A DNA stretch of 64,000 bases from Telluribacter humicola (GCF_017355935.1 NZ_JAFIQT010000001.1:558001-622000); one strand, 5' to 3'. Positions 1-9,613 are shown, counted from the stretch's first letter. Program-made: numbers and translations. The notes: generated by a model not told the origin, from the letters alone.

Positions 1-640
1 GTTGGTCCCCGCCGCGCCCCTTGGAGAGCAGTACCACGAAGGAAGGCATATTCTGGTTGTCGGAGCCCAGACCATAGCTGATCCAAGAGCCCCAGGAAGG
101 GCGGCCTCCCTGCTGGCTACCCGTTTGGAAGAAGGTGACAGCCGGGTCATGGTTGATGGCTTCGGTATGCAGAGAGCGCACAAAAGTGGCTTCGTCAGCA
201 ATGGTAGAAATATGCGGTAGCAGCTCGCTGATCCACATCCGGCTATGGCCGTACTGCTCAAACTTATACTTAGAGGCCGCCAGTGGAAAAGAGCTTTGAC
301 CAGCGGTCATACCGGTAAGGCGCTGTCCCTGTCGTATAGACTCAGGCAGATCCTGTCCCCACATTTGTTCCAGCTTGGGCTTATAGTCAAACAGCTCGAG
401 CTGGGAGGGAGCTCCGCTCTGGAACAGGTAGATCACCCGCTTGGCTTTGGGAGCAAAGTGAGGCTGACCCAGTGGTGTATTCTCCTCGGCGGGCAGCGCA
501 CCTTTCTTGGCAAACGAGCTGTCAGCATTCAGGATTGACGACATAGCCGCTGCCCCCAAGCCCAGACTGGTACGTGACAGGAAATTACGGCGGCTTAGCT
601 GCTCGTGTACGTGGTTTTCAAGTTCTTTATAAAAGCTCAT
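1..640 (-). CDS. DUF1501 family exported protein (C-terminus outside window)
   Basis: The first 213 residues of a DUF1501 protein are present; the C-terminal half lies beyond base 1. The N-terminus carries a twin-arginine-type signal (SRRNFLSRTSLGLGAAA, about residues 16-32), so Tat export of a folded protein is likely. The next part (KRVIYLFQSGAPSQLELFDY, then HSRMWISELLPHI) is typical of the family, which is distantly related to alkaline phosphatases and sulfatases and has no settled function. It is the last of three collinear minus-strand genes, behind two DUF1549/DUF1553 cytochrome-like proteins. These families are regularly adjacent in Planctomycetes and Bacteroidota, so a joint role is likely. 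The start is the ATG at 640. Confidence 0.88.
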   Translation of the reverse strand, partial: MSFYKELENHVHEQLSRRNFLSRTSLGLGAAAMSSILNADSSFAKKGALPAEENTPLGQPHFAPKAKRVIYLFQSGAPSQLELFDYKPKLEQMWGQDLPESIRQGQRLTGMTAGQSSFPLAASKYKFEQYGHSRMWISELLPHISTIADEATFVRSLHTEAINHDPAVTFFQTGSQQGGRPSWGSWISYGLGSDNQNMPSFVVLLSKGRGGDQ

Positions 641-831
641 AGGTAGCTTTCAGGTAGTAGCTGTTAGTAGTTAGCCATCAGCTAGTGAAAATTTCTGATT
701 TGTATACTTTGTCTTATAGGTACTTATATTTCAGCTTAAGTACCTATGATTATATCTTTTGGACATCAAGTTGGATGGGAGCAGATCAATACATGTTGAG
801 ATTCTGCACTCGACAATCGAAATCACCAAGA

Positions 832-3800
832 CTATCGCTTGATCACAAACTCGTCAAAGTTCATAATAGTACTGGCTACAATGGCGTTGGTAGCCAGCTC
901 GGCAGGATCTAGTTTACGGTCCCAGGCGTATTCTCCTACTCCTAATAGCTTTTGTGCCCGGCCCTTGTTTTTCTGAAAGTCCTGATACTCTTCAACATAA
1001 AGCTGCTTGAGCAGGTTCAATTCGCTGGGGCGGGGCGGGCGGCTGGTCAGGGCTTTGTATGCATAAGTAATACGTTCATCGGGCGTCTGTCCCTGACGTA
1101 CCATCTGCTCGGCCAATACGCGGGAGGCCTCCACAAACTGCGGGTCATTCATGGTAACCAGGGCCTGCAGGGGCGTACTGGTCTTTTGTCGTTTTACTAC
1201 GCAGAAGTGCCGCTCCGCCGCGTCGAAGTTCAGCATCATGGGCGGAGGCGAGCTACGCTTCCAGATGGTATACAGGCTGCGACGGTATATGCTATCGCCT
1301 TGCTGCTGCTTGTACTGTACGGCATTGCGTGTAGCCAGCGCCTCCCACAAGCCATCGGGTTGGTAGGGGTACGCGCTTTCACCACCTATTCTGGGTGTAA
1401 GCAGTCCGCTCGCGGCTAAGGCATTATCACGTATTTGCTCGGCGCTCATGCGGTAGCTGGGGCCACGGGCGTAGAGACGGTTGTCAGGGTCCAGATCACG
1501 CAGTTTCTGATCCACTTTGGACGACTGCCGGTAGGTAGCTGACATGACGATCATCTTCTGGAACTGCTTCTGATCCCAACCCATCTCGCGGAAGCGCATC
1601 GCTAGCCAGTCTAGCAGTTGAGGATGGGTAGGCAGGTCGCCCTGGTTGCCGAAGTCATCGGTGGAAGTGACCAGCCCCTGCCCGAAGTACTGCTGCCAGA
1701 AACGGTTGACGGTGACGCGGGCAAAGAGGGGATGATCTTCATGCAAGAGCCAGCGGGCCAGCCCCAGACGGTTGCGGGGGTACTCTTTCGGTATCTTGAA
1801 AAACTGGTCTGGTGTATCAGCCGTCACTTCCTTGTCGGGAGCATCGTAGGCACCGCGCTTCAGGATAAAGGTCTTGCGGGGGTACTTACGCTCCTTCATC
1901 ACCATCACGTCCAGTTGCGTATTCAGCAACTCGGTTTCTTCCCCGATTAGCTGCCGGCTCTTTGCCAGTTTGTCCTGATAAGGCTTGTCAAAGTGGGTAA
2001 GGTAGTAGCTAAGCAGGGCGGATTGCTGCGCAGGTGTGCGCCTGGCGTCAGGAGTTTTAAGTGCTGTCAGTACTTCGTTGCGCTGGGTATATAGCCCCTG
2101 CATCTCCAATGAGGTAAGGGAGCGGGCGTATATTTTCAGCTCATCTACTTCGAAGTTCTTGGTAAATTGGTCCGATAGTCGGCCAATCATGAGGTTATCC
2201 ACGTACCAGTTCGACTTGTTCTTGCCGTACAGGAGACTCTGGTTCAGACCATCGTTATGTACCGTTACCCGCACCGGATTGCCGTTGACATACAGTTTAA
2301 CACCCCGGGCTTTGCTGAGGCCGTCGTAGGTAAAGGCGAGCTGCGTCCATTTATTCAGGGGAAATTTCTCCGTGGTCTGCAATTCAATGGCATTCTCGGG
2401 CCACACGTGGCTGATCAGGAGCCTCAGGCGTCCGTCCGGCAGGCGGAATACATTCCAGCCCCGGTAGCCATTAAAGACCCCATTGGATTTATGAATAAGG
2501 GAGCCATGAACGGAAGGATCGTGCAGGTTAAACCACACACTGACGCTGAACGGCTGGTGGCGCTCGAAGAAGGCGAAGTCGCGGCCGAAGTTAACGGCAT
2601 TCTCCCCGTAGATGTACCGGGCCTTACCAAATCGGCCGGGACGTGAAGCTTTGGCGGAAATAGTCGTATCGCCCTCAGCGCGGGCGGTATGCTTGGCATT
2701 GACTCTATTTTGGAACAGGCTACCCGTAGGCTCGTCAAACGTAAAGTGGCCTATGAGTCCTGATGTATCGGGTACCAGGGCTGCTTCAGGTTGTGCTTCT
2801 GCCTGGCGGAGCCACGCCTGGTAGCGTTGCTGATAAGTGGGTTGTGCACTTTCCAGCCCCTTTTTCTCGGTGGAAAGGGAGGTACGGATAAAGTTCAGCT
2901 TGGCCTCCGCCTCGGGTGTAGGTATGGTAATGCTGGGACTGGCTTCACCGTTGTAGGGAATCTGACCGTTCTCGTTGTTCTGGTTGAAGAAGGCGTAGAG
3001 CGAGAAGAAGTCTTTCTGACTGATGGGGTCGTACTTATGATCATGGCAACGGGCGCACTCCACAGTCATCCCCAGGAATACCTTCCCGAAGGTACCCACC
3101 CGGTCGGCTACGTACTCCGTCCGGTACTCTTCGGGTACTATACCACCCTCCTGACTCTGCTGGTGCATTCGGTTAAAGGCAGTCGCAAGAATTTGCTCCC
3201 GGTTAGGTTTGGGGAGCAGGTCGCCGGCGAGCTGCCAGGTCACAAACTGGTCGTAGGGCAGGTTCTGGTTGTAGGCGTTGATGACCCAGTCGCGGTAGGG
3301 CCAGGCTGTGCGCATACCGTCATCCTGATAGCCGTGGGTATCGGCGTAGCGGGCGGCATCTAGCCAGGGCGCCGCCATGTGTTCGCCGTAGTGGGGTGAA
3401 GCCAGCAGCCGATCCACCACCTTCTCATAGGCATTGGGAGAGGTATCTTTTATGAATTCATCCACCTGCTGCGTGGTAGGAGGTAACCCCGTCAGGTCCA
3501 TGTGTACCCTTCTCAGCAGGGTAGTCTTGTCTGCTTCGGGGGCGGGAGAGAGCTTCTGCTCTTCGAGCTTATTCAGGATAAAGCGGTCAATCTCGTTTCT
3601 AGCCCACTGCTCATTCTTTACTTTGGGGAGCCCGGGCTTCTCGATCTTGGTGAAGGCCCAGTGTGGCTTATACTCGGCTCCCTGCTCGATCCAGCGAATA
3701 AGGGTGGCCTTCTCCTGGGGTGAGAGCGACAGGTGCGAGTCGGGCGTAGGCATCATTACCTCCGGATCAGCCGAGAGTATGCGGTGTACCAGCTCGCTGC

Positions 3801-4095
3801 TGCCTGGGCTACCGGGCTTGATGGCGCGACGTCCGCTCTCGCACTCCTTGTTCAGAGCGGCTTCTTCTACGTCCAGCCGTAGGTCTGCTTTCTGCTTACT
3901 CTGGTCAGGACCGTGGCAGGCAAAGCAGCGGTCGGAGAGGATAGGCTTGACGTGGTAGGTGTAGTCGACCTGCTCGGGTACCTCCTGCATGGCCAGGACT
4001 ACCTCTTCGGGCAGCTCTACCTTCTCCCCGCAGGAAGCCAGCAGCCAGCTACACAAGCTTAAACCAGTCAATATTTTAGCCCAGGTACTACGCAT
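832..4095 (-). CDS. PSD1 and planctomycete cytochrome C domain lipoprotein with LamG insert (copy A)
   Basis: A 1087-residue exported lipoprotein with lipobox LLASC near residue 22. Domains in order: PSCyt1 haem-binding segment with CFACH (about residues 57-61), DUF1549/PSCyt2 (about 160-370) with a second haem-type motif CARCH in TVECARCHDHKYDP, a LamG/concanavalin-like domain (about 445-660), and DUF1553/PSD1 (about 760-1060). Two CxxCH motifs suggest a c-type cytochrome, and the LamG domain suggests carbohydrate binding, but the substrate is unknown. Its upstream neighbour is a near-duplicate; a DUF1501 gene follows, and the three are probably co-transcribed. The PSCyt1 and DUF1553 parts are almost identical to copy B even at silent sites, while the middle is strongly diverged. 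Confidence 0.9.
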   Translation of the reverse strand: MRSTWAKILTGLSLCSWLLASCGEKVELPEEVVLAMQEVPEQVDYTYHVKPILSDRCFACHGPDQSKQKADLRLDVEEAALNKECESGRRAIKPGSPGSSELVHRILSADPEVMMPTPDSHLSLSPQEKATLIRWIEQGAEYKPHWAFTKIEKPGLPKVKNEQWARNEIDRFILNKLEEQKLSPAPEADKTTLLRRVHMDLTGLPPTTQQVDEFIKDTSPNAYEKVVDRLLASPHYGEHMAAPWLDAARYADTHGYQDDGMRTAWPYRDWVINAYNQNLPYDQFVTWQLAGDLLPKPNREQILATAFNRMHQQSQEGGIVPEEYRTEYVADRVGTFGKVFLGMTVECARCHDHKYDPISQKDFFSLYAFFNQNNENGQIPYNGEASPSITIPTPEAEAKLNFIRTSLSTEKKGLESAQPTYQQRYQAWLRQAEAQPEAALVPDTSGLIGHFTFDEPTGSLFQNRVNAKHTARAEGDTTISAKASRPGRFGKARYIYGENAVNFGRDFAFFERHQPFSVSVWFNLHDPSVHGSLIHKSNGVFNGYRGWNVFRLPDGRLRLLISHVWPENAIELQTTEKFPLNKWTQLAFTYDGLSKARGVKLYVNGNPVRVTVHNDGLNQSLLYGKNKSNWYVDNLMIGRLSDQFTKNFEVDELKIYARSLTSLEMQGLYTQRNEVLTALKTPDARRTPAQQSALLSYYLTHFDKPYQDKLAKSRQLIGEETELLNTQLDVMVMKERKYPRKTFILKRGAYDAPDKEVTADTPDQFFKIPKEYPRNRLGLARWLLHEDHPLFARVTVNRFWQQYFGQGLVTSTDDFGNQGDLPTHPQLLDWLAMRFREMGWDQKQFQKMIVMSATYRQSSKVDQKLRDLDPDNRLYARGPSYRMSAEQIRDNALAASGLLTPRIGGESAYPYQPDGLWEALATRNAVQYKQQQGDSIYRRSLYTIWKRSSPPPMMLNFDAAERHFCVVKRQKTSTPLQALVTMNDPQFVEASRVLAEQMVRQGQTPDERITYAYKALTSRPPRPSELNLLKQLYVEEYQDFQKNKGRAQKLLGVGEYAWDRKLDPAELATNAIVASTIMNFDEFVIKR

Positions 4096-4117
4096 CAGGA
4101 GTTATTTACAGTCACAT

Positions 4118-4165
4118 CTTCAATAGGTTAAAAGAACAAGGGCTTGAAATTTTAACCTATTGAAG
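4118..4165. repeat. 16-bp perfect inverted repeat between the two PSD1 genes
   Basis: CTTCAATAGGTTAAAA (4118-4133) and its exact reverse complement (4150-4165) flank a 16-base spacer. The site lies between the end of copy B and the start of copy A. Neither side is followed by a T-run, so a simple intrinsic terminator is not obvious. An operator, an mRNA processing hairpin or a stability hairpin are possible. Confidence 0.6.
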
Positions 4166-4191
4166 TAGAAAAAGAATATTCTGCCTGGACA

Positions 4192-7100
4192 TTAGCGCTT
4201 TGTTACGGCTTCATCCATATTCATGATGGTACTACATACTACCGTCAGGGCAGCCAGTTGGGGGGGATTTTTGGTAGAGGGAGCCGGATAATCACCTACC
4301 TTGACTAAAGATAGGGCGCGGGCAGGAGTGGCCTGAAACGCCCTATATTCTTCTGTATATAGATCTTTGAGTAATAACAGCTCGCGGGGGCGGGGCGGGC
4401 GGCTCAATACAGATTTATAAGCATATGTGATCTGAGCAGAGATATCACCTGATGACTTTACCAGGTTCTGTGCCAGTACCCGCGCCGCTTCTACGTACTG
4501 CGGATCATTCATGGTAACCAGAGCCTGTAAAGGGGTACTTGTCTTTTGCCGTTTTACAATGCAGGCGTGGCGCTCGGGTACGTCAAAGATCACCATGGAT
4601 GGATGCGGTGCCGTACGTTTCCAGATGGTGTACAGACTGCGGCGGTACAACTTGCTACCGCTATCCTGTGGGTACGGCGGCGAAGAAACCGAGGCGGCCA
4701 GGGCTTCCCATACTCCCTTAGGCTGGTAAGGATGTACACTTTGTCCACCTATCGTAGGTACTAGCAGTCCACTGGCGGCTAAGGCATTGTCACGGATCTG
4801 CTCGGCGCTCATGCGATAACTGGGGCCACGGGCGTAGAGGCGATTGTCTGAGTCCAAGTCACGCAGCTTCTGATCTACTTTGGACGACTGTCGGTAGGTA
4901 GCCGACATGACGATCATCTTCTGGAACTGCTTCTGGTCCCAATCCATCTCGCGGAAGCGTACTGAGAGCCAGTCCAGCAGTTGAGGGTGGGTAGGCAGGT
5001 CGCCTTGATTGCCGAAGTCATCGGTGGAGGTGACTAGTCCCTGCCCGAAGTACTGCTGCCACAAGCGGTTGACGGTCACGCGGGCAAAGAGTGGGTGATC
5101 TTCGTGCAGGAGCCAGCGGGCCAGCCCCAGACGGTTGCGAGGGTACTCCTTTGGTATCTTGAAAAACTGGTCCGGGGTATCACGCTCTACTTTGGCTCCG
5201 GGAGCATCGTAGGCTCCCCGATTGAGGATGAAAGCAGGCTTGGGAGCGGCCATTTCTTTCATGATCATGACTTCATCGCAGGCGTCGTACAGGGCAGTCT
5301 CTTCCTCCCTAAGGGTACGTATCTGCTGGCGTACCTTATGGGCGACAGGATCGGCCGTAGCCAGGAAGTACTCTACTAGACCCGGCTGAGCGGGAGTTGC
5401 CAGCGATTTGGGGAGGAGTGGCTGATTAGTAATCTCGCTCTTTACTTCAAGTGGAGTAAGGGCACGGTTATACAGCCGGAGTTCATCTACCCAAAAATCT
5501 GACATGGAGTCACGGAACTTGGCCCCGATCATGAAAGGCATGGTAATTCCGAAGCCGTTGGTATGTCCGGGACCGTAGATCATGCTCCTCTTCAGACCAT
5601 CAGCCCGTATCCGTACCGGAGCCTGCTTCCCATTCAGATAAATGTGCGTACGCCGGGCGGAGCCGGAGCCATCGTAGGTAACGGTGAGGTAGAGCCACTG
5701 GTTGAGGGGAAGCTTCTGGATAGTTTGCAGATCAATGGCGTTGTCGGGGTAGTTGTGCGTCAGGTGGAGGCTCAGCGTACCGTCCGGATTCATTAAACAT
5801 TCGTAGCCCCGGTCGCCATTATCCAAGCCATTGGAGCGGGCGAAAATCGGTCCCCGTATTCCCTGCCTGCGCAGGTTGATCCACAGGCTAACCGAGAAAG
5901 GATCGTGCCTTTCGAAGTAGGCAAAGTCTTTCCCCAGGTCAATATTTCCCTCCCCGTTTACGGCCCGTCCCTTACCGAATTTGCCGGGGATGATTTGGGG
6001 TAGTTTTTCTTTATCACCCGTTACCGTGGCGGGGCGCTCCGGATTAGCTTTATTGTAGAAAGTACTTAAGCTATCTTCGTCAAAGGAGTAGCTACCAATC
6101 AGGCCAACGGGTTTGTCTATTGGCTTGGGATTAGTCTGTGATTGCTGAACCCAGGCTTTGTAACGTTGCTGTACGGCCGGATGGGTAGGAGCAATTTCCT
6201 CTTCCAGAGTCGCTATCTGTTTTTTCAGAGCAGCCAGTTTCTGTTCGGTGGCCGGAGTGGTCAGTATTACTGTGGGGCTCGATTCACCCAAATAAGGTAC
6301 TTGTCCGGCTTCATTAATATTATTAAAAAAGGCAAAGAGTGAGTAGTAGTCTTTCTGGCTAATGGGGTCGTACTTATGGTCGTGGCAGCGGGCGCACTCG
6401 ACAGTCATTCCTAGGAATACCTTCCCGAAGGTACCCACCCGGTCGGCTACGTACTCCGTCCGGTATTCTTCCTCCACGATGCCTCCTTCCTGGTTCTGGG
6501 GGTGTAGCCGATTAAAAGCCGTAGCAATGAGTTGCTGCTGCGTTGGTCTGGGGAGCAGGTCGCCCGCCAGTTGCCAGGTTACGAACTGGTCGTAGGGCAG
6601 GTTCTGGTTGTAAGCTTTGATGACCCAGTCGCGGTAGGGCCAGGCTGTGCGCATCACATCCAGTTGGTAGCCGTGGGTATCAGCGTAGCGGGCAGCATCC
6701 AGCCAGGTTGCCGCCATGTGCTCGCCGTAGTGGGGTGAAGCCAGCAGCCGATCCACCACCTTCTCATAGGCATTGGGAGAGGTATCTTTTATGAATTCAT
6801 CCACCTGCTGCGTGGTAGGAGGTAACCCCGTCAGGTCCATGTGTACCCTTCGCAGCAGGGTAGTTTTGTCTGCTTCGGGGGCGGGAGAGAGCTTCTGCTC
6901 TTCGAGCTTATTCAGGATAAAGCGGTCAACACCATTCTTTACCCACTGCTCGTTCTTTACTTTGGGGAGCCCGGGCTTCTCGATCTTGGTGAAGGCCCAG
7001 TGCGGCTTGTACTCGGCTCCCTGCTCGATCCAGCGGATAAGGGTGGCCTTCTCCTGCGGTGAGAGCGATAGGTGCGAGTCGGGCGTAGGCATCATTACCT

Positions 7101-7431
7101 CCGGATCAGCCGAGAGTATGCGGTGTACCAGCTCGCTGCTGCCTGGGCTACCGGGCTTGATGGCGCGACGTCCGCTCTCGCACTCCTTGTTCAGAGCGGC
7201 TTCTTCTACGTCCAGCCGTAGGTCTGCTTTCTGCTTACTCTGGTCAGGGCCGTGGCAGGCAAAGCAGCGGTCGGAGAGGATAGGCTTGACGTGGTAGGTG
7301 TAGTCGACCTGCTCGGGTACCTCCTGCATGGCCAGGACTACCTCTTCGGGCAGCTCCACTTTCTCCCCGCAGGAAGCCAGTAGCCAGCTACACAAGCTTA
7401 ATCCGACAAGTACCTTGTACCAGTAAGCCAT
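4192..7431 (-). CDS. PSD1 and planctomycete cytochrome C domain lipoprotein with LamG insert (copy B)
   Basis: A 1079-residue tandem paralogue of the downstream gene with the same order: lipobox LLASC, PSCyt1 with CFACH, DUF1549 with CARCH, LamG, then DUF1553. From the lipobox to roughly residue 160 the protein matches copy A without visible change. The LamG region (about 440-660) and the extreme C-terminus are clearly different. This fits duplicates whose catalytic parts are homogenised while the probable substrate-binding domain diverges. It is the first gene of the three-gene minus-strand group. The start ATG at 7431 opens a different first few residues from copy A (MAYWYKVLVGLSL). The reaction catalysed is unknown. 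Confidence 0.9.
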   Translation of the reverse strand: MAYWYKVLVGLSLCSWLLASCGEKVELPEEVVLAMQEVPEQVDYTYHVKPILSDRCFACHGPDQSKQKADLRLDVEEAALNKECESGRRAIKPGSPGSSELVHRILSADPEVMMPTPDSHLSLSPQEKATLIRWIEQGAEYKPHWAFTKIEKPGLPKVKNEQWVKNGVDRFILNKLEEQKLSPAPEADKTTLLRRVHMDLTGLPPTTQQVDEFIKDTSPNAYEKVVDRLLASPHYGEHMAATWLDAARYADTHGYQLDVMRTAWPYRDWVIKAYNQNLPYDQFVTWQLAGDLLPRPTQQQLIATAFNRLHPQNQEGGIVEEEYRTEYVADRVGTFGKVFLGMTVECARCHDHKYDPISQKDYYSLFAFFNNINEAGQVPYLGESSPTVILTTPATEQKLAALKKQIATLEEEIAPTHPAVQQRYKAWVQQSQTNPKPIDKPVGLIGSYSFDEDSLSTFYNKANPERPATVTGDKEKLPQIIPGKFGKGRAVNGEGNIDLGKDFAYFERHDPFSVSLWINLRRQGIRGPIFARSNGLDNGDRGYECLMNPDGTLSLHLTHNYPDNAIDLQTIQKLPLNQWLYLTVTYDGSGSARRTHIYLNGKQAPVRIRADGLKRSMIYGPGHTNGFGITMPFMIGAKFRDSMSDFWVDELRLYNRALTPLEVKSEITNQPLLPKSLATPAQPGLVEYFLATADPVAHKVRQQIRTLREEETALYDACDEVMIMKEMAAPKPAFILNRGAYDAPGAKVERDTPDQFFKIPKEYPRNRLGLARWLLHEDHPLFARVTVNRLWQQYFGQGLVTSTDDFGNQGDLPTHPQLLDWLSVRFREMDWDQKQFQKMIVMSATYRQSSKVDQKLRDLDSDNRLYARGPSYRMSAEQIRDNALAASGLLVPTIGGQSVHPYQPKGVWEALAASVSSPPYPQDSGSKLYRRSLYTIWKRTAPHPSMVIFDVPERHACIVKRQKTSTPLQALVTMNDPQYVEAARVLAQNLVKSSGDISAQITYAYKSVLSRPPRPRELLLLKDLYTEEYRAFQATPARALSLVKVGDYPAPSTKNPPQLAALTVVCSTIMNMDEAVTKR

Positions 7432-7518
7432 ACCCGAATAGTTAGGGAGAAATACTATGAAAAGAGGTAGGTGTCAGTAATTTAATGAGTAGGCGTAGAT
7501 GAATCGTAAGAAAATATA

Positions 7519-7545
7519 AAAGGCTCCCCGGTTGGAGAGCCTCAA
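7519..7545 (-). terminator. Intrinsic terminator after arsM
   Basis: Read on the minus strand, GGCTCTCC-AACC-GGGGAGCC forms a stem with one weak pair, followed by TTTTATATTTT. It lies about 30 bases past the arsM stop and should end the arsenosugar operon before the PSD1 genes. Confidence 0.75.
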
Positions 7546-7575
7546 AGTATCATGTACTACATCAGGATCGGCCTT

Positions 7576-8544
7576 TTAACAGCAGCCACCTCCGTCATAG
7601 AAGTAGGTAGAGTCAGAAATAAAGATATCATCGCGGCCTAGCTGAGCCAGATTGTTAGCCGTTTTGTCGCAGACAGCTAGCGGCTGGTTCGGTAACAGGA
7701 CATGGCCTTTGTGGTCATCGAAGCACTCCTCGTTGCCGAAGTAGATAGCAGTTCTGCCGGTAAAGACACAGGGGCCGTCGGCAGGCATAGGATCTTTGAT
7801 CGCACATACCTCCACCGACTCAATATAGATCAGCTCCTGGGTGGGGTAATGGTTAGGCGACAGGATCCGGTAAGGTCGCTTGGCTCGTATCTCTACCGTT
7901 CCGAAGCCGATGTCGGTAATCATCTGGATGTACTCCCGGAGCGGAATGGAACCTGTAAGGCAAAGGGCGCGGAGGCGGTTGTCATTTCGGAGTTCGTCCG
8001 ACATGTACTGCTCACAAACCGGGTCCGACATCACCAGCTTGCCGTGGGGCTTAAGTACCCGGTACATTTCCTGCAGAGCCTGCTTGAGGTCATCCGCTTT
8101 GAAGATGTTGAAGAGGCAGTTCTGAGCGGCTACGTCCACGCTTTCATCCTCAACGGGGAGGTCCAGCGCGCTGCCTTTGCGGATGTCGACGTACTCTCGG
8201 TTGAACCACTCATTCTGCTGCTCGGCCTCGAGTAGGTTGGTCCGGCAGGCTTCAATCATTTCGTCCACCACATCTACCCCAATCACACCACTAGGCTTAC
8301 GGGTGAAGTATGAGAATTGGAAAACCTCCATACCCCCTCCTACACCTACGTACAGGACTGTGGGATTGTTGACCAAGTCACGCGGATTGACGGTACTTCC
8401 GCAGCCGTAGTTCATGTCCAGCATGATCTTGGGCATGGATAGGCCCGGCAGTTGCCAGACAGGAGTAGTGGTACAGCACAGACCTACGTCCGGTTTTTCG
8501 GCAGCCTGCTTATATACATCAATCGTCGTTTCTAAATAAGACAT
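7576..8544 (-). CDS. arsM: Arsenosugar biosynthesis arsenite methyltransferase ArsM
   Basis: A SAM-dependent class I methyltransferase of 322 residues, predicted to methylate arsenite to dimethylarsenic species for arsenosugar synthesis. The SAM motif I is at about residues 63-72 (VLYVGVGGGMEVF). Candidate arsenic-ligand cysteines occur at YGCG (48), QNCLF and LCLTGS, with further pairs CC (23-24) and a terminal GGGCC. The start is taken at the ATG at 8544 (MSYLETTIDVYKQ), 19 bases after arsS; the frame stays open to 8598, but that would overlap arsS. The family call rests on overall resemblance to the ArsM found beside ArsS and on the adjacent arsS gene. It is the last gene of the operon, before a terminator. 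Confidence 0.9.
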   Translation of the reverse strand: MSYLETTIDVYKQAAEKPDVGLCCTTTPVWQLPGLSMPKIMLDMNYGCGSTVNPRDLVNNPTVLYVGVGGGMEVFQFSYFTRKPSGVIGVDVVDEMIEACRTNLLEAEQQNEWFNREYVDIRKGSALDLPVEDESVDVAAQNCLFNIFKADDLKQALQEMYRVLKPHGKLVMSDPVCEQYMSDELRNDNRLRALCLTGSIPLREYIQMITDIGFGTVEIRAKRPYRILSPNHYPTQELIYIESVEVCAIKDPMPADGPCVFTGRTAIYFGNEECFDDHKGHVLLPNQPLAVCDKTANNLAQLGRDDIFISDSTYFYDGGGCC

Positions 8545-8563
8545 ACAGATAAGTAAATATAAA

Positions 8564-9613
8564 TCAGGCGGTAGTGCCACCGCAGCTGGAACCCGCACCG
8601 GCGGTACAGCCGTAGCAGTGCTGGTGTAAGACTATCTCGCGGTTATTAAGAGCGTCAGCACTAAAAAGACTGATGTGCTGAGGCATACGACTATCTACCG
8701 GCAGGTCCAGCATCTGGTTAAAATCGCAGTCGAACAGATAGCCATCCCAGCTAACCGAAATGGTATTTCGGCACATGACACCGCGGGCCGCCGCCGGATT
8801 GAACGCATTAATCAGCTTTTCCATATAGCCATCGAAATTGCCCGACGAAAACAGGTAGTCGAGGTAGCGGCTTACAGGAATGTTGGTAATGGCAAAGAGG
8901 TCATTGAATTCAATCTCAAATTCATCTCTGAGTACCCGCTTAAACTGCCGCTTCAGCCCTTCCTGCGAACCGGGCAGGAAGGCTCCGGCCGGATTGTATA
9001 CCAGATTCAGGATAAGACCGGTACCTTCTACACCATAACCTACCTCGTTAAGCATTTTCAGGGCACGCACCGAATCCTTGAATACTCCGGTACCGCGCTG
9101 ACGGTCGGTCTTGTCGGCATTATAGAACGGCAGAGAACTGACAACTTCCACCCCGTGGTCGCGGTAGAACTCGGGCAGGTCGTGGTACTTGGGATTGGCG
9201 ACGATAATAGTCAGGTTACAGCGTACGATCACGTGCTTTCCTAATTTATGACATTCTTCCACAAACCACCGGAAGTGGGGGTTCATCTCAGGAGCGCCGC
9301 CCGTGAGGTCTACGGTAGGAATGTCGGAAGCCGCCAGGGCCGCCAGACACTGCTCCATAGTTTCGCGGGTCATGATCTCTTTACGATCCGGACCGGCATC
9401 TACATGGCAGTGTTTGCACACCTGGTTGCACATCTTTCCTACATTGATCTGTAAGATCTCGACACCAGTTGCCTGCAAGGGGAAAAGGCCTGCCTGTTCC
9501 ATCTTCTGCTGAAAGAGAGGCAAGGCCAGCCGGTCGCGCACACCCTCCTCAAGCAGGTCGAGCTGGGTGGAAGTACTGGCAAGTTCGTGTTGTAACGCGT
9601 GTAAGCTTTTCAT
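8564..9613 (-). CDS. arsS: Arsenosugar biosynthesis radical SAM protein ArsS
   Basis: A 349-residue radical SAM enzyme with the 4Fe-4S triad CxxxCxxC at C62, C66 and C69 (CNQVCKHCH). A C-terminal Cys-rich domain ends in CYGC...SSCGG (C333, C336, C344), as in the TIGR04167/DUF3641 family, where some members carry selenocysteine; here all are cysteine codons with no in-frame TGA. ArsS is thought to transfer the 5'-deoxyadenosyl group of SAM to dimethylarsenite, giving the arsenosugar precursor. It is the middle gene of a three-gene operon, between the peroxidase-like gene and arsM. The start ATG is at 9613. Confidence 0.92.
   Translation of the reverse strand: MKSLHALQHELASTSTQLDLLEEGVRDRLALPLFQQKMEQAGLFPLQATGVEILQINVGKMCNQVCKHCHVDAGPDRKEIMTRETMEQCLAALAASDIPTVDLTGGAPEMNPHFRWFVEECHKLGKHVIVRCNLTIIVANPKYHDLPEFYRDHGVEVVSSLPFYNADKTDRQRGTGVFKDSVRALKMLNEVGYGVEGTGLILNLVYNPAGAFLPGSQEGLKRQFKRVLRDEFEIEFNDLFAITNIPVSRYLDYLFSSGNFDGYMEKLINAFNPAAARGVMCRNTISVSWDGYLFDCDFNQMLDLPVDSRMPQHISLFSADALNNREIVLHQHCYGCTAGAGSSCGGTTA

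Noticed and set aside
2791-3958. Long plus-strand open frames opposite PSD1 copy A (and the same pattern at 6773-7297 opposite copy B)
   Set aside because: They are antisense shadows: they mirror the duplicated sense sequence, lack homology-like features and have no promoter or start context.
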